From positions 1 to 64,000 of the forward strand of contig JAAENN010000374.1 in assembly GCA_024224295.1 (NCBI GenBank): a stretch of 64,000 nt of DNA, given 5' to 3'. The translations under genes and the position numbers were made by a program. Position 1 is the first letter of the stretch. The number at the start of each line of letters is the position of its first letter. Of this stretch, positions 43,678-53,098 are shown piece by piece. Under the pieces are notes generated by a model. It was not told the origin of the DNA and searched no databases. It was given only the letters and a program-made list of their open reading frames with translations. This DNA is from Shimia sp. Its GTDB lineage: Bacteria; Pseudomonadota; Alphaproteobacteria; Rhodobacterales; Rhodobacteraceae.

Positions 43678-45329
43678 TGACGGCACTGGATCAGGAGATG
43701 CGTCCTTTGGGGGCGCAGATTTCGCACATGCTGAAAGCACGAGGTGTGGATGTCATTTTTGGCATTCCCGGCGTGCACAATGTTGAGATGTATCGCGGCA
43801 TAGAAGAGGCTGGGATCACGCATGTTCTGGCGCGACACGAACAGGGCGCTGGCTTTATGGCTGATGGATATGCCCGGGCCAGTGACAAGCCGGGCGTGGC
43901 TTATGTCATAACGGGGCCGGGTGTGTGCAATATTCTGACGCCTTTGGGGCAGGCTTATTCCGACAGCGTGTCGGTTCTGACCCTGTCGAGTTGTTTGAAT
44001 GAGCATGTAGGGCACCGCGGCCAGTTGCACCAGATGCGCGATCAGCGTGGTGCGGCGGCGACAGTGTGTGATTGGTCCGAGGAGGCGCGTACGGCACGGG
44101 CAGCCTATGATTTGATCGACCGCGCGTTGGTGGAGTTTGAGACACAACGCCCACGGCCCAAACACATCCAAGTACCAATTGCTCTGTTGGGGGCGATGGC
44201 ACCTGAAGCGTCAGCGGCGCGGCCGGGTGCGATGGAGAGCCACACGGGATTTGCGGCTGGAGATATGCGCGGCGTGGCGCAGGATTTGCTCAATGCGAAA
44301 AAACCGTTGTTTATTCTGGGTGGAGGTTTGGCGGCCTCCGGCGAAGCTGCGGCCTTGCACATACGTCTGCTGCTTAAGGCAACTGGGGCGGCGGCCTTTA
44401 TGACCTATGCCGGTGCTGGCCTTTTGGCGCCCGATGAAGCGATGAGTTTTGGCACTTACCTTGGTCGCGCAGAAAGCAAACGGATTATTGGCGACAGCGA
44501 TCTGGTGATCGCGATTGGTACTGAGTTGAGTGAATGTGATTTGTGGCGCGATGAACTTGGACACACTGGGCGGCTTGTGCGCGTGGACATTGATCCGGAA
44601 GTGTTGGCGGATCGGCACCGGGCCGATACCACGGTGCAAGCGGATGCTTTTTCCTTTGTGATGAAGCTGAAGGCGGACTTCTCTTTTTTACTTTCGATGA
44701 ATGACGCGCTGCCAGATGAGGCGGTGTCGCCAAAATGGAACGCAGTTGAGATTGCTGCCGCGAAGAAGCGCTTCCGCGCGGAAACTGATGCGGAGCGCCC
44801 TGGCATTGTCGAGATCTGTGACGTGCTGTCTGAGGTCATGCCGGAAGACGCGATGATCTATTCTGACATGACGCAGTTTGCCTATGTCGCAAAGGAGGTC
44901 TGGGACATGACGCGGCCAGGGTTTTGGCATCACCCAAGTGGATTTGGCACGTTGGGGTATGCTTTGCCTGCCTCCATCGGTGGGGCGATGGCCCGGCCAG
45001 GGAAGCCAACAGTCTGCATCGCGGGGGACTACGGGTTCCAATATACCGTGCAGGAACTCGGCGCGGCAGTGGAAATGAAACTGCCGATCCCGATTCTGTT
45101 ATGGGACAACCATAAGCTCAAAGAGATCGAAGACAGTATGGTGGGAAGTCAGATCGCGCCCAACGCCGTGGTCGCAATGAACCCGGATTTTTGCAAGCTG
45201 GCTGAAAGCTATGGCTGCCTTGCGACCGAGCCGAAGACGCTCGAGGAGTTGCAGGCGGCATTGACGCAGGCTTTTGATGCGGACCGGCCAACATTGATCC
45301 GGATGACCGCGGCATTGTCTGCTTTCTGA
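43677..45329 (+). CDS. ThDP-dependent decarboxylase, acetolactate synthase-like (AruI-like)
   Basis: A 550-residue thiamine diphosphate enzyme with the three-domain pyruvate oxidase/acetolactate synthase layout. The catalytic Glu lies in ARHEQGAGFMADGYAR (about residue 52), and the ThDP/Mg motif is AGDYGFQYTVQEL with Asn in LLWDNHKLKEIE. Its length and divergence from IlvB fit the group annotated as 5-guanidino-2-oxopentanoate decarboxylase of arginine transamination; this is from memory and needs a family search. Starting at base 43677 within the trkH stop codon, it is coupled to the potassium permease gene. Confidence 0.8.
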   Translation: MTALDQEMRPLGAQISHMLKARGVDVIFGIPGVHNVEMYRGIEEAGITHVLARHEQGAGFMADGYARASDKPGVAYVITGPGVCNILTPLGQAYSDSVSVLTLSSCLNEHVGHRGQLHQMRDQRGAAATVCDWSEEARTARAAYDLIDRALVEFETQRPRPKHIQVPIALLGAMAPEASAARPGAMESHTGFAAGDMRGVAQDLLNAKKPLFILGGGLAASGEAAALHIRLLLKATGAAAFMTYAGAGLLAPDEAMSFGTYLGRAESKRIIGDSDLVIAIGTELSECDLWRDELGHTGRLVRVDIDPEVLADRHRADTTVQADAFSFVMKLKADFSFLLSMNDALPDEAVSPKWNAVEIAAAKKRFRAETDAERPGIVEICDVLSEVMPEDAMIYSDMTQFAYVAKEVWDMTRPGFWHHPSGFGTLGYALPASIGGAMARPGKPTVCIAGDYGFQYTVQELGAAVEMKLPIPILLWDNHKLKEIEDSMVGSQIAPNAVVAMNPDFCKLAESYGCLATEPKTLEELQAALTQAFDADRPTLIRMTAALSAF

Positions 45330-45349
45330 AACAAGTGATCTTCAAATGA

Positions 45350-45385
45350 AATGGGCGGCTCATTTCGGAGCCGCCCATTATCGTT
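45350..45385 (+). terminator. Terminator after the ThDP enzyme gene
   Basis: A perfect 11-bp stem (45350-45360 with 45369-45379, 8-base loop) followed by ATCGTTCT lies between two converging genes. The A-rich stretch on the left may allow it to work on both strands. Confidence 0.75.
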
Positions 45386-45400
45386 CTAGGGTGAGACCGC

Positions 45401-47185
45401 TTACCAGCAGCTCACCAACACGGTCATGTCGCTGGCTTGTTTGGTCAGATCTTCCGGGGCCATGGACGCGCCGTTGACGGACAGGTCGACCTGGATGCCT
45501 TCTTGCGCCAACAGCGCGCGAATCGCGTCGCTGTTCACAGCAAAGTTCACCTCTTCGGGCAATTGCTGTGCGGACTGTGAGTCACGTGGCAGCAGCATGC
45601 CAAACACCGAACCACCGGCATCAAACACAGGGCCACCCCAGTCGCCAGGCTGTACGTTCAGTGCCAAACGGGTGAGCTCTTGCTCACCGCGCAAGCCTTT
45701 AACGTCTGCCAGTTGACCAAACGTCAGAGTTGGCGCGCCCAGGGCACCTTCGTAGGAATACCCGGCAACCGCTACATCGGACTGAATACGCGGGGCGCCT
45801 TCGCGCAAGGTTGCGACGTCGATAGGGGCCAGCGAGGACATGGGACGCAGGATGGCAATGCCAAGCGCCTCGTCGATTACAGAAACCTCTGCGTCATAGT
45901 CTTCTTCGATGGTGACTTTGGTGCAGTTCTGCACGGCTTCGGCGGTGGTTACCACGTGGCCTTTGCGGTCGATGAAGAAGCCGGAACGGGATTGTTTTGG
46001 TTTACGCACCTGCAGGCCGGAGATCAGATCGATGTTTTGTGCGGTGTCGTCACCAGCAGCTGGGTCCAGCACGCCGCCGATACGAGTGAAGCTGGCCTGC
46101 ATTTCGCCGAGAATGCGGGTGCGGCGCTCTTCGTCATTTGCTGGCCACACCAGAGTGAAGCCTTTGATTTGGCCTTCTTTCAGGGAGACTTCAGTGTGGC
46201 TGACGATGTTGGCGTTCTGACCTGTCAGTACAAAGCTGGACTTCTTGCGCTCACGTGGGCCGTCCAGAGGGACAATCTCAAGCGTTTGCATGATGTCGTA
46301 GAGACCAAACAGGGTGTTCTGGTCGCCTTCTTGGCTGATCAGTAGAACCTGCGCGGGAATGTCACCGGAGGGCTGATACCGCACGAGGGGATACTCGGAA
46401 GCGGCTTTCTGAACTACGCCCATCGGCACAACCATTTCGACGCCCGCGTCCATATCGCTGACCAACTGCAGGTTCATGCCTTCCAGAACAGCAAAGAATT
46501 TCTGGCGCAGAGTGTCACGTTGCAGTGTTGTCATCACGCCGGTGACGTCAAAACCGTTGTCAGCCTGCCAGTTGGACATGGAGGCACGGGTGCCGCGGCC
46601 AAAGGAGCCGTCGATGGCGGAGTTGTAATATCCCGCCCATTTCAGCCACTCTAGCAGTGCTTTCTTTTCGTCACGGGACAGAGCTGCTTCGATCGCCCGG
46701 GCCTCACGTACAGTTTCGTCAGGCTGCGGAGGGGCAATTGGCGTGACCTCTGGTGCAGTCGGTGTTTCCACAATCACAATTTGCGTGTCTTGCTGTTCGA
46801 TTTGAGCCGGTTGCTGACCGGAGAGTGCCGCTTGCGGATTAGCCAGTTGATTGGTGCCGACTGGCCAGAACTGGCTGCGGTATTCACGGGCGGTTGCCAA
46901 ATAGGCGTCGACGGGAATCACGCCTTCCGACCGATACACGCGCAACACGTTTTCTGCGTCCTCACGTAGGTATGGACCGACGGCAATGGCGTACCAACCA
47001 CCACCAAGGGCAAAGCCGTTCACATCGTCCATACGTTGGGCGTAGGCGCGGATGTTTTCACTGGCTTGGGTCAAGCTGGGTTGAGCTTCGAGCTGTACCC
47101 AAACGATGTCATCTGAGGATTGAGCAGTGGCGGTAGTGACACTGAAAAGCAGTGCCACAAAAAGCGACAGAATAGTGCGCAGCAT
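45401..47185 (-). CDS. Exported trypsin-fold pseudoprotease with peptidoglycan-binding and SPOR-like domains
   Basis: A 594-residue exported protein (signal peptide to about residue 22, TATAQ). In order it has a SPOR-like region (about 25-105), a proline-rich linker, a peptidoglycan_binding_1-like domain (YYNSAIDGSFGRGTRASMSNWQ, about 186-225), a middle domain and a C-terminal trypsin/DegP-like domain. The triad looks lost: the usual His is Glu416 (TTAEAV), the Asp is Gly442 (LGIAIL) and the Ser is Trp516 (GDWGGPVF). It may be a binding or scaffold protein on the cell wall. ATG 47185 is chosen because it opens directly on the signal peptide; a TTG lies 30 bases upstream. Confidence 0.8.
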   Translation of the reverse strand: MLRTILSLFVALLFSVTTATAQSSDDIVWVQLEAQPSLTQASENIRAYAQRMDDVNGFALGGGWYAIAVGPYLREDAENVLRVYRSEGVIPVDAYLATAREYRSQFWPVGTNQLANPQAALSGQQPAQIEQQDTQIVIVETPTAPEVTPIAPPQPDETVREARAIEAALSRDEKKALLEWLKWAGYYNSAIDGSFGRGTRASMSNWQADNGFDVTGVMTTLQRDTLRQKFFAVLEGMNLQLVSDMDAGVEMVVPMGVVQKAASEYPLVRYQPSGDIPAQVLLISQEGDQNTLFGLYDIMQTLEIVPLDGPRERKKSSFVLTGQNANIVSHTEVSLKEGQIKGFTLVWPANDEERRTRILGEMQASFTRIGGVLDPAAGDDTAQNIDLISGLQVRKPKQSRSGFFIDRKGHVVTTAEAVQNCTKVTIEEDYDAEVSVIDEALGIAILRPMSSLAPIDVATLREGAPRIQSDVAVAGYSYEGALGAPTLTFGQLADVKGLRGEQELTRLALNVQPGDWGGPVFDAGGSVFGMLLPRDSQSAQQLPEEVNFAVNSDAIRALLAQEGIQVDLSVNGASMAPEDLTKQASDMTVLVSCW

Positions 47186-47349
47186 GTTGGTGGTAGTCCC
47201 TGAAACGCGTGACAATTGTTAATTAGAGGCTCTTTTATCAGGTTCGGCGCGGCTTGCACTCATAATTTGGTGAGCTTGGCCCTGCGGTGATGTTGACCCC
47301 GTGCAAGCTTGCGCATAAGCAAGACCCGCGTTTGGAAAGGGCTTTCACC

Positions 47350-48279
47350 ATGGCACATAGCGACAGCAAACCGCGTAGCTTCCAAGAGATCATTCTGCGC
47401 CTTCAAAATTACTGGGCCGAAAAAGGCTGCGCTGTGTTGCAGCCTTATGACATGGAAGTGGGCGCAGGCACGTTCCACCCCGCGACGACATTGCGGTCCT
47501 TGGGCAGCAAGTCCTGGGCTGCGGCATATGTGCAACCGTCACGTCGCCCGACCGATGGGCGCTATGGTGAGAACCCGAACCGTTTGCAGCACTACTACCA
47601 GTATCAGGTGTTGATCAAACCAAGTCCACCCAACCTGCAGGAGCTGTACCTCGGTTCCTTGGCAGCGATTGGCGTAGACATGGAAATGCACGACATCCGC
47701 TTCGTTGAGGATGACTGGGAAAGCCCCACTCTGGGTGCTTGGGGCCTTGGCTGGGAAGTTTGGTGTGATGGCATGGAAGTCAGCCAGTTCACCTATTTCC
47801 AACAGGTTGGTGGTCACGACTGCCACCCTGTGTCTGGTGAGCTGACTTATGGTCTGGAGCGTTTGGCAATGTATGTGCTGGGCGTCGATCACGTGATGGA
47901 CATGCCGTACAACGATCCGCAAGCCGAAATTTCGCTGACCTATGGCGATGTGTTCAAGCAGACAGAGCAGGAATACAGCCGCTGGAACTTTGACGTGGCC
48001 AATACCGATGTTTTGCTGAAGCAATTTGAAGAGGCGGAAGCTGAGTGTGAGAAGATCCTCGCACAGGCGCATGTGGACCCAAAGACCGGCAAGCGTATCA
48101 TCATGGCGCATCCGGCTTATGACCAGTGTATTAAAGCCTCCCACCTGTTCAACTTGCTGGACGCGCGTGGCGTGATTTCGGTGACAGAGCGGCAGGCCTA
48201 CATCGGTCGCGTGCGGGCATTGGCAAAACAATGTGCCGATGCGTTTGTGCAGACAGAGGCCGGTGGCTACGCGGCGTGA
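47350..48279 (+). CDS. glyQ: Glycyl-tRNA synthetase alpha subunit
   Basis: A 309-residue catalytic subunit of the bacterial alpha2-beta2 GlyRS. The family landmarks [40 protein letters not shown] and [11 protein letters not shown] (class II motif 2 region) are all present. ATG 47350 fits. The partner glyS begins 2.5 kb downstream after marC on the other strand and two more genes. Confidence 0.97.
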   Translation: MAHSDSKPRSFQEIILRLQNYWAEKGCAVLQPYDMEVGAGTFHPATTLRSLGSKSWAAAYVQPSRRPTDGRYGENPNRLQHYYQYQVLIKPSPPNLQELYLGSLAAIGVDMEMHDIRFVEDDWESPTLGAWGLGWEVWCDGMEVSQFTYFQQVGGHDCHPVSGELTYGLERLAMYVLGVDHVMDMPYNDPQAEISLTYGDVFKQTEQEYSRWNFDVANTDVLLKQFEEAEAECEKILAQAHVDPKTGKRIIMAHPAYDQCIKASHLFNLLDARGVISVTERQAYIGRVRALAKQCADAFVQTEAGGYAA

Positions 48280-48284
48280 GCCGC

Positions 48285-48923
48285 TTAAGCCAGGCCGGGC
48301 AACAAGACTTTGGCGCCGTCGGCCACCATACCGACGGCTATTGCTATCAAGACCATGCCCATCAGGCGGGTCATAATTGTGCGGGCAGTGTTGCTGAGGT
48401 AGCGGCCGATGTTGCCGGCGAAGTAAAACACTATCGCGATCATCAACAAAACCAGCACAACGCAACCCGCGTAGATGCCCCACTCAGAGGGCTTTTGCAC
48501 CTGTTGAGCATAGAGGATCAAAGTGGTGATGGTCCCAGGGCCAACCAGCATCGGGAAGGTCATGGGGTAAAACGCAATATTGTCTGCATCCGACTCGTGC
48601 ATGACCTCGCGTTCCCGTTCGGTGCCGTGGTGCGCGGTGCTACGTCGACCGTTGAGCATCACAAAACCAATTTGTACCAGCACCATGCCACCCGCGACGC
48701 GGAAGGCGTCTACGGAGACACCAAAGAACTCAAGGATCGCGGTGCCCGAGATCGCGATGATCACGCAGGAAACAGCAGTGTAGGTGAGGATCTTGATGGC
48801 AGCGCGGCGTTGTTCGGCTTGATGCAGGTCTTCCGTCAGGCCTAGGAACACCGGCAGGTTGATGAAGGGGTTCATAACGGCGAACAAAGCGCCAAACATG
48901 GCGATGGCGAAGCTTTCGGACAT
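48285..48923 (-). CDS. MarC-family integral membrane protein
   Basis: A 212-residue protein with about six membrane helices and the MarC/NAAT signature (FGALFAVMNPFINLPVFLGLT at the N-terminus and FPMLVGPGTITTLI in the second half). Once linked to multiple antibiotic resistance, the family is now regarded as probable transporters with unclear substrates. ATG 48923 follows AAGGGG; a GTG two codons upstream is possible. It lies antisense between glyQ and the glyS operon. Confidence 0.9.
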   Translation of the reverse strand: MSESFAIAMFGALFAVMNPFINLPVFLGLTEDLHQAEQRRAAIKILTYTAVSCVIIAISGTAILEFFGVSVDAFRVAGGMVLVQIGFVMLNGRRSTAHHGTEREREVMHESDADNIAFYPMTFPMLVGPGTITTLILYAQQVQKPSEWGIYAGCVVLVLLMIAIVFYFAGNIGRYLSNTARTIMTRLMGMVLIAIAVGMVADGAKVLLPGLA

Positions 48924-49030
48924 TTCCACCCCTTTGAAGGCCTGAAGAAATCACTTAAATCAGCGCCAACTGTGCCGTGGTCTCGTAAAACGCGCAATAG
49001 AAACAATACCCATTGAGGGAAGGTAAACGC

Positions 49031-49558
49031 ATGACTGGAAAATTGCTTGGAGGGCTGATTGTGCTGACAGCGTTGGTTGGCGGCGTCGCCATGTATTGGT
49101 TGCAGATATACGGCTATTACGACGCGGTGCCTGCGTCGGACATGCAGGATGATGTGCAATTGACCCTTTTGGTGAATGGTCAGGCGGAGCCGATCCTTTA
49201 TGAGAACTTTGAAGCGATCGACAGCGAGAGCTCGCCGATCCGGTTTCGCGCGTGTTTCACCACCACGATGAGCGCGGCGATGCTGACAGAAACCTATGAG
49301 ATGCTGGAGAAGGCTGAGCCGCGCAATGCGCCCGGATGGTTTGAGTGCTTTGATGCCAAGGAAATTGGTCAGTCGCTTGAGAGCGGTGAGGCGCTGGCGT
49401 TCCTGGGGCAGAAAGACGTGCTGTATGGCATTGATCGCATTGTGGCGATCTTGCCGAATGGGCGTGGGTTTGCCTGGAATGAAATCAATGCATGCGGTGA
49501 GATTGCCTTTGACGGCAAACGTTTGCCCGCGCATTGTCCCCCTCGACCAACGGAGTGA
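49031..49558 (+). CDS. Membrane-anchored hypothetical protein, 175 residues (DUF6446-like)
   Basis: One N-terminal membrane helix (LLGGLIVLTALVGGVAMYWLQ) anchors a periplasmic domain with several conserved Cys residues (near ACFTTT, FECFD, ACGEIAF and HCPP). In Rhodobacteraceae I recall a protein of this kind beside glyQ/glyS, possibly DUF6446, but its role is not known. It starts at ATG 49031 and ends five bases before gltS. Confidence 0.75.
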   Translation: MTGKLLGGLIVLTALVGGVAMYWLQIYGYYDAVPASDMQDDVQLTLLVNGQAEPILYENFEAIDSESSPIRFRACFTTTMSAAMLTETYEMLEKAEPRNAPGWFECFDAKEIGQSLESGEALAFLGQKDVLYGIDRIVAILPNGRGFAWNEINACGEIAFDGKRLPAHCPPRPTE

Positions 49559-49563
49559 GCTTT

Positions 49564-50775
49564 ATGGATCAGGTGTTTGTTGTCCCGGAAATGATCACGG
49601 CCACCTTGGGGTTTGCCGTGTTCCTGTTGGGCGCGCGCCTGACCCGCAAGGTCGCGTTTTTACGGGAGTTCAACATTCCTGAGCCGGTCACAGGCGGTTT
49701 GATCGCAGCGGCAATCTTTGCGCTGTTTACAGCCATCTCCGGCGTGGGTCTAAGCTTTGAAACCGCCGCGCGGGATTACTTCCTTGTGGTGTTCTTTGCT
49801 GGAATTGGTTTGAATGCGCGATTGTCGGACCTGCTGTCTGGCGGAAAGATTCTGGCGCTTTTGTTGGTGCTGACTCTCGGAACGATCATTGTGAAAAACG
49901 TTGTTGGTGTCGCTGGAGCCACTATGTTTGGTCTCCCCGTGCAGTCAGGGGTTTTATTTGGCTCTGCAGCCTTGATTGGCGGGCACGGAACCGCCATCGC
50001 TTGGGCGCCTAATGTAGCTTCTGCAACAGGTGTGAATAGTGCGGCAGAACTTGGTGTGGCTATGGCGACACTTGGATTGATTGCAGCCTCATTGGTTGGT
50101 GGCCCAATCGCCAAGTTTCTGGTTGCGCGAAATGAGCTTTCGTCTAGCCACGAAGGGGATGGTGACGTGGTTGGTGTGTCTTTTGAAGATGAAAACAACG
50201 CTTCTGAGATTAGTCATGTGAGCTTGATGCGGGTGATGCTGTCGTTGCATGTCGCAATAATTCTGGGCTACGCGTTGCATGAAGTATTGGATGAAATGGG
50301 GCTGATGCTGCCCTTGTTTGTGCCGTGCCTGATCGTTGGGATCATTATCGGCAATCTGCGTCAGTTGCTCGCGCCCAAAGCACCACCTGTGGCGCGCACG
50401 CCAACTTTGGCTGTGATCTCGGAATTTGCACTGGGCGTGTTTCTTGCAATTTCTCTGATGACGCTGGATTTCTCCACACTGAGTGGAGCTGGGTTGGCGA
50501 TTATGGCAACTGTGGGCGCGCAAACGCTGATCACCGTCGTTCTGGTAATTCTAGTACTCTTTCCAATTCTGGGCCGAAACTATGATGCCGCCGTGCTGGC
50601 GTCCGGCTTTGCAGGGTTTTCGCTTGGTGCGACGCCCACGGCAATTGCCAATATGACTGCTGTGACCAAACGATACGGCCCTGCGCCCATAGCTTTTGTC
50701 GTTTTACCCTTGGTTTCAGCCTTTTTTGTCGATATCGCGAACGCGATTGTCATCCAATCCATCGTGAACTTCTAA
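49564..50775 (+). CDS. gltS: Sodium/glutamate symporter
   Basis: A 403-residue inner-membrane transporter of the GltS (ESS) family, with about ten hydrophobic helices in two halves. Features are NIPEPVTGGLIAA, GSAALIGGHGTAIAW and FALGVFLAISLMTLDF. It would couple glutamate uptake to Na+, fitting a marine bacterium. It is tightly packed between the membrane-anchored gene (5-base gap) and glyS (9-base gap). Confidence 0.9.
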   Translation: MDQVFVVPEMITATLGFAVFLLGARLTRKVAFLREFNIPEPVTGGLIAAAIFALFTAISGVGLSFETAARDYFLVVFFAGIGLNARLSDLLSGGKILALLLVLTLGTIIVKNVVGVAGATMFGLPVQSGVLFGSAALIGGHGTAIAWAPNVASATGVNSAAELGVAMATLGLIAASLVGGPIAKFLVARNELSSSHEGDGDVVGVSFEDENNASEISHVSLMRVMLSLHVAIILGYALHEVLDEMGLMLPLFVPCLIVGIIIGNLRQLLAPKAPPVARTPTLAVISEFALGVFLAISLMTLDFSTLSGAGLAIMATVGAQTLITVVLVILVLFPILGRNYDAAVLASGFAGFSLGATPTAIANMTAVTKRYGPAPIAFVVLPLVSAFFVDIANAIVIQSIVNF

Positions 50776-50784
50776 GGACCCGTC

Positions 50785-53010
50785 ATGCCTGATCTGCTGA
50801 TCGAACTTTTCTCCGAAGAAATCCCCGCACGTATGCAGGCGCGGGCCGCTGATGATCTTAAGAAAAAGGTCACGGATGGTTTGGTTGAGGCTGGTTTGAC
50901 CTATGCACACGCTCGTGCCTTTTCCACACCGCGACGCTTGACGCTGGCGATTGAGGACCTGTTGGCGGAGAGCCCGACAGTTAAGGAAGAGCGCAAAGGT
51001 CCAAAGGTCGGCGCGCCAGACAAAGCCATTGACGGCTTTCTGCGTGGCGCGGGAGTGTCCCGCGAAGATCTGGAAGAGCGCGAGACGCCAAAAGGCCCGG
51101 TGTACTTTGCGTCCATCACTAAGCCGGGGCGCGCTGCGGCGGAGATTGTGGCCGAGGTTCTGGAAGACACAATTCGGAACTTCCCTTGGCCAAAATCCAT
51201 GCGCTGGGGCACGGGTAGCCTTCGGTGGGTACGCCCGCTGCACTCGATCCTGTGTATCCTGAGTGCCGAAGATGGTCACAACGTTGTTCCCTTGGATATT
51301 GACGGCATCAAATCCGGTGACACCACCGAAGGCCATCGCTTTATGGGCAGTGGTCGGTTCACAGTGCACGGGTTTGAAGATTATGAGATCAAGCTGAAGC
51401 GCGACCGGGTGATTTTGAACGCCGAAGAGCGCGCCGAAACTATCTGGAACGACGCCACCAATATGGCGTTTGCCCAAGGGTTGGAGTTGGTTGAGGACAA
51501 AGGTCTGTTGGCCGAGGTTGCAGGTCTTGTAGAATGGCCGATTGTGTTGATGGGTGATATTGCCGAGGACTTCCTTGGCCTGCCGCCAGAGGTGCTGCAG
51601 ACCTCGATGAAAGAGCACCAGAAGTTCTTCTCGGTGAAGAACCCGAAGACAGGGCGCATCGAGAAGTTTGTGACCGTTGCCAACCGCGAGACCAAAGACA
51701 ATGGCGAGACCATTCTTGCTGGCAACCAAAAGGTGTTGTTTGCGCGCTTGTCGGACGCGAAGTTCTTCTGGGAAAACGACATTCGCGTGGCTTCTTCCGG
51801 GGCAGATGCATGGCTTGAGAGCCTGAAAAACGTTACCTTTCATAACAAGCTCGGCAGCCAAGGGGATCGCATCGCCCGCATCGCAGCACTGGCAAGCGGA
51901 GTTGCACCGGTGACTGGTGCGTCCTTTGGCGAGGCGGACAAGGCCGCGCGCTGGGCCAAAGCGGATCTCAGCTCCGAGATGGTATATGAGTTCCCGGAAC
52001 TTCAAGGCCTGATGGGGCGGTATTACGGTGAGGTGGCGGGTCATTCTGCAGCGGTCGCCGCGGCTGCAGAAGAGCACTACTCACCGCTTGGTCCGTCTGA
52101 TGATGTGCCTGCCGCACCGGTGTCGGTGGCGGTTGCGATGGCGGACAAGCTTGACACACTAACGGGGTTCTGGGCGATTGACGAAAAGCCAACCGGCTCC
52201 AAAGATCCGTTTGCGCTGCGTCGCGCGGCGCTGGGCGTGATCCGTTTGATTCTGGAAAACAACCTACGCCTGTCACTGGATGCGCATTTCGACCGTCAAC
52301 TTTTGCGTCACAAGGCGCATGAAACGCAGGACGACAAACTGGCGGCGGCACTGGCCAAGGATTTGGAGCAGGAGATCGCGGAGCATGGTGTGCTGGGCGC
52401 AGTCGTGCACACGGTCAAAGCGGCCATTGACGGCGAATTGCCAAAGCACATTGACACGTTGCGGGAGACACTGCCGGATACGTCTGCTGACCTGCTTTCT
52501 TTCTTCCATGACCGCCTTAAGGTCTATCTGCGTGATCAGGGCGTGCGCCATGACGTGATCGACGCCTGCATTGCGATGCCGGGCAATGATGACCTTGCAC
52601 TGTTGGTGGCACGTGCGCGAGCGTTGCAGGATTTTGTTGGTTCCGAAGACGGCGAGAACCTGCTGCAAGGGTTCAAACGCGCGAATAACATCCTGAGCCA
52701 GGCCGAGGAAAAAGACGGCGTGGAATACTCCTATGGCGCGGATGTAAAATTTGCTGAAGACGATAGCGAAAAGGCTCTGTTTGCCGCGCTTGATGCTGCC
52801 GAAGGTGCCATTGCTTCCGCCATCAAGGCCGAAGACTTTGCCTCCGCGATGGGGACCATGGCGACGTTGCGCGCGCCGATTGATGCATTTTTCGAGGCGG
52901 TGCAGGTGAACAGTGACAACGATATTGTGCGCCGCAACCGTTTGAACCTGTTGTCGCGCATTCGCGTGATCTGTCTTCAGGCGGCGGACCTGACCCGCGT
53001 CGAAGGCTAA
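50785..53010 (+). CDS. glyS: Glycyl-tRNA synthetase beta subunit
   Basis: A 741-residue beta subunit that recognises tRNA-Gly and helps the GlyQ active site. N-terminal LLIELFSEEIPARM and central SMRWGTGSLRWVRPLHSI, TSMKEHQKFFSVK and EFPELQGLMGRYYGE are family landmarks. The C-terminal region resembles an anticodon-binding domain. It is the third gene of the run that begins at 49031. Confidence 0.96.
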   Translation: MPDLLIELFSEEIPARMQARAADDLKKKVTDGLVEAGLTYAHARAFSTPRRLTLAIEDLLAESPTVKEERKGPKVGAPDKAIDGFLRGAGVSREDLEERETPKGPVYFASITKPGRAAAEIVAEVLEDTIRNFPWPKSMRWGTGSLRWVRPLHSILCILSAEDGHNVVPLDIDGIKSGDTTEGHRFMGSGRFTVHGFEDYEIKLKRDRVILNAEERAETIWNDATNMAFAQGLELVEDKGLLAEVAGLVEWPIVLMGDIAEDFLGLPPEVLQTSMKEHQKFFSVKNPKTGRIEKFVTVANRETKDNGETILAGNQKVLFARLSDAKFFWENDIRVASSGADAWLESLKNVTFHNKLGSQGDRIARIAALASGVAPVTGASFGEADKAARWAKADLSSEMVYEFPELQGLMGRYYGEVAGHSAAVAAAAEEHYSPLGPSDDVPAAPVSVAVAMADKLDTLTGFWAIDEKPTGSKDPFALRRAALGVIRLILENNLRLSLDAHFDRQLLRHKAHETQDDKLAAALAKDLEQEIAEHGVLGAVVHTVKAAIDGELPKHIDTLRETLPDTSADLLSFFHDRLKVYLRDQGVRHDVIDACIAMPGNDDLALLVARARALQDFVGSEDGENLLQGFKRANNILSQAEEKDGVEYSYGADVKFAEDDSEKALFAALDAAEGAIASAIKAEDFASAMGTMATLRAPIDAFFEAVQVNSDNDIVRRNRLNLLSRIRVICLQAADLTRVEG

Positions 53011-53098
53011 CAGGCCAAAATCGGCGCGGCGGAACAGCAAAGGCTTGTTTCGCCGCGCCGCCGGTCTATGCTGCGATGCGCAACAAATAGGTGCCGCA

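Noticed and set aside
50716-52077. A 453-codon open frame on the minus strand opposite glyS
   Set aside because: Antisense to a conserved gene, odd composition (rich in Arg, His, Gln), no family resemblance.
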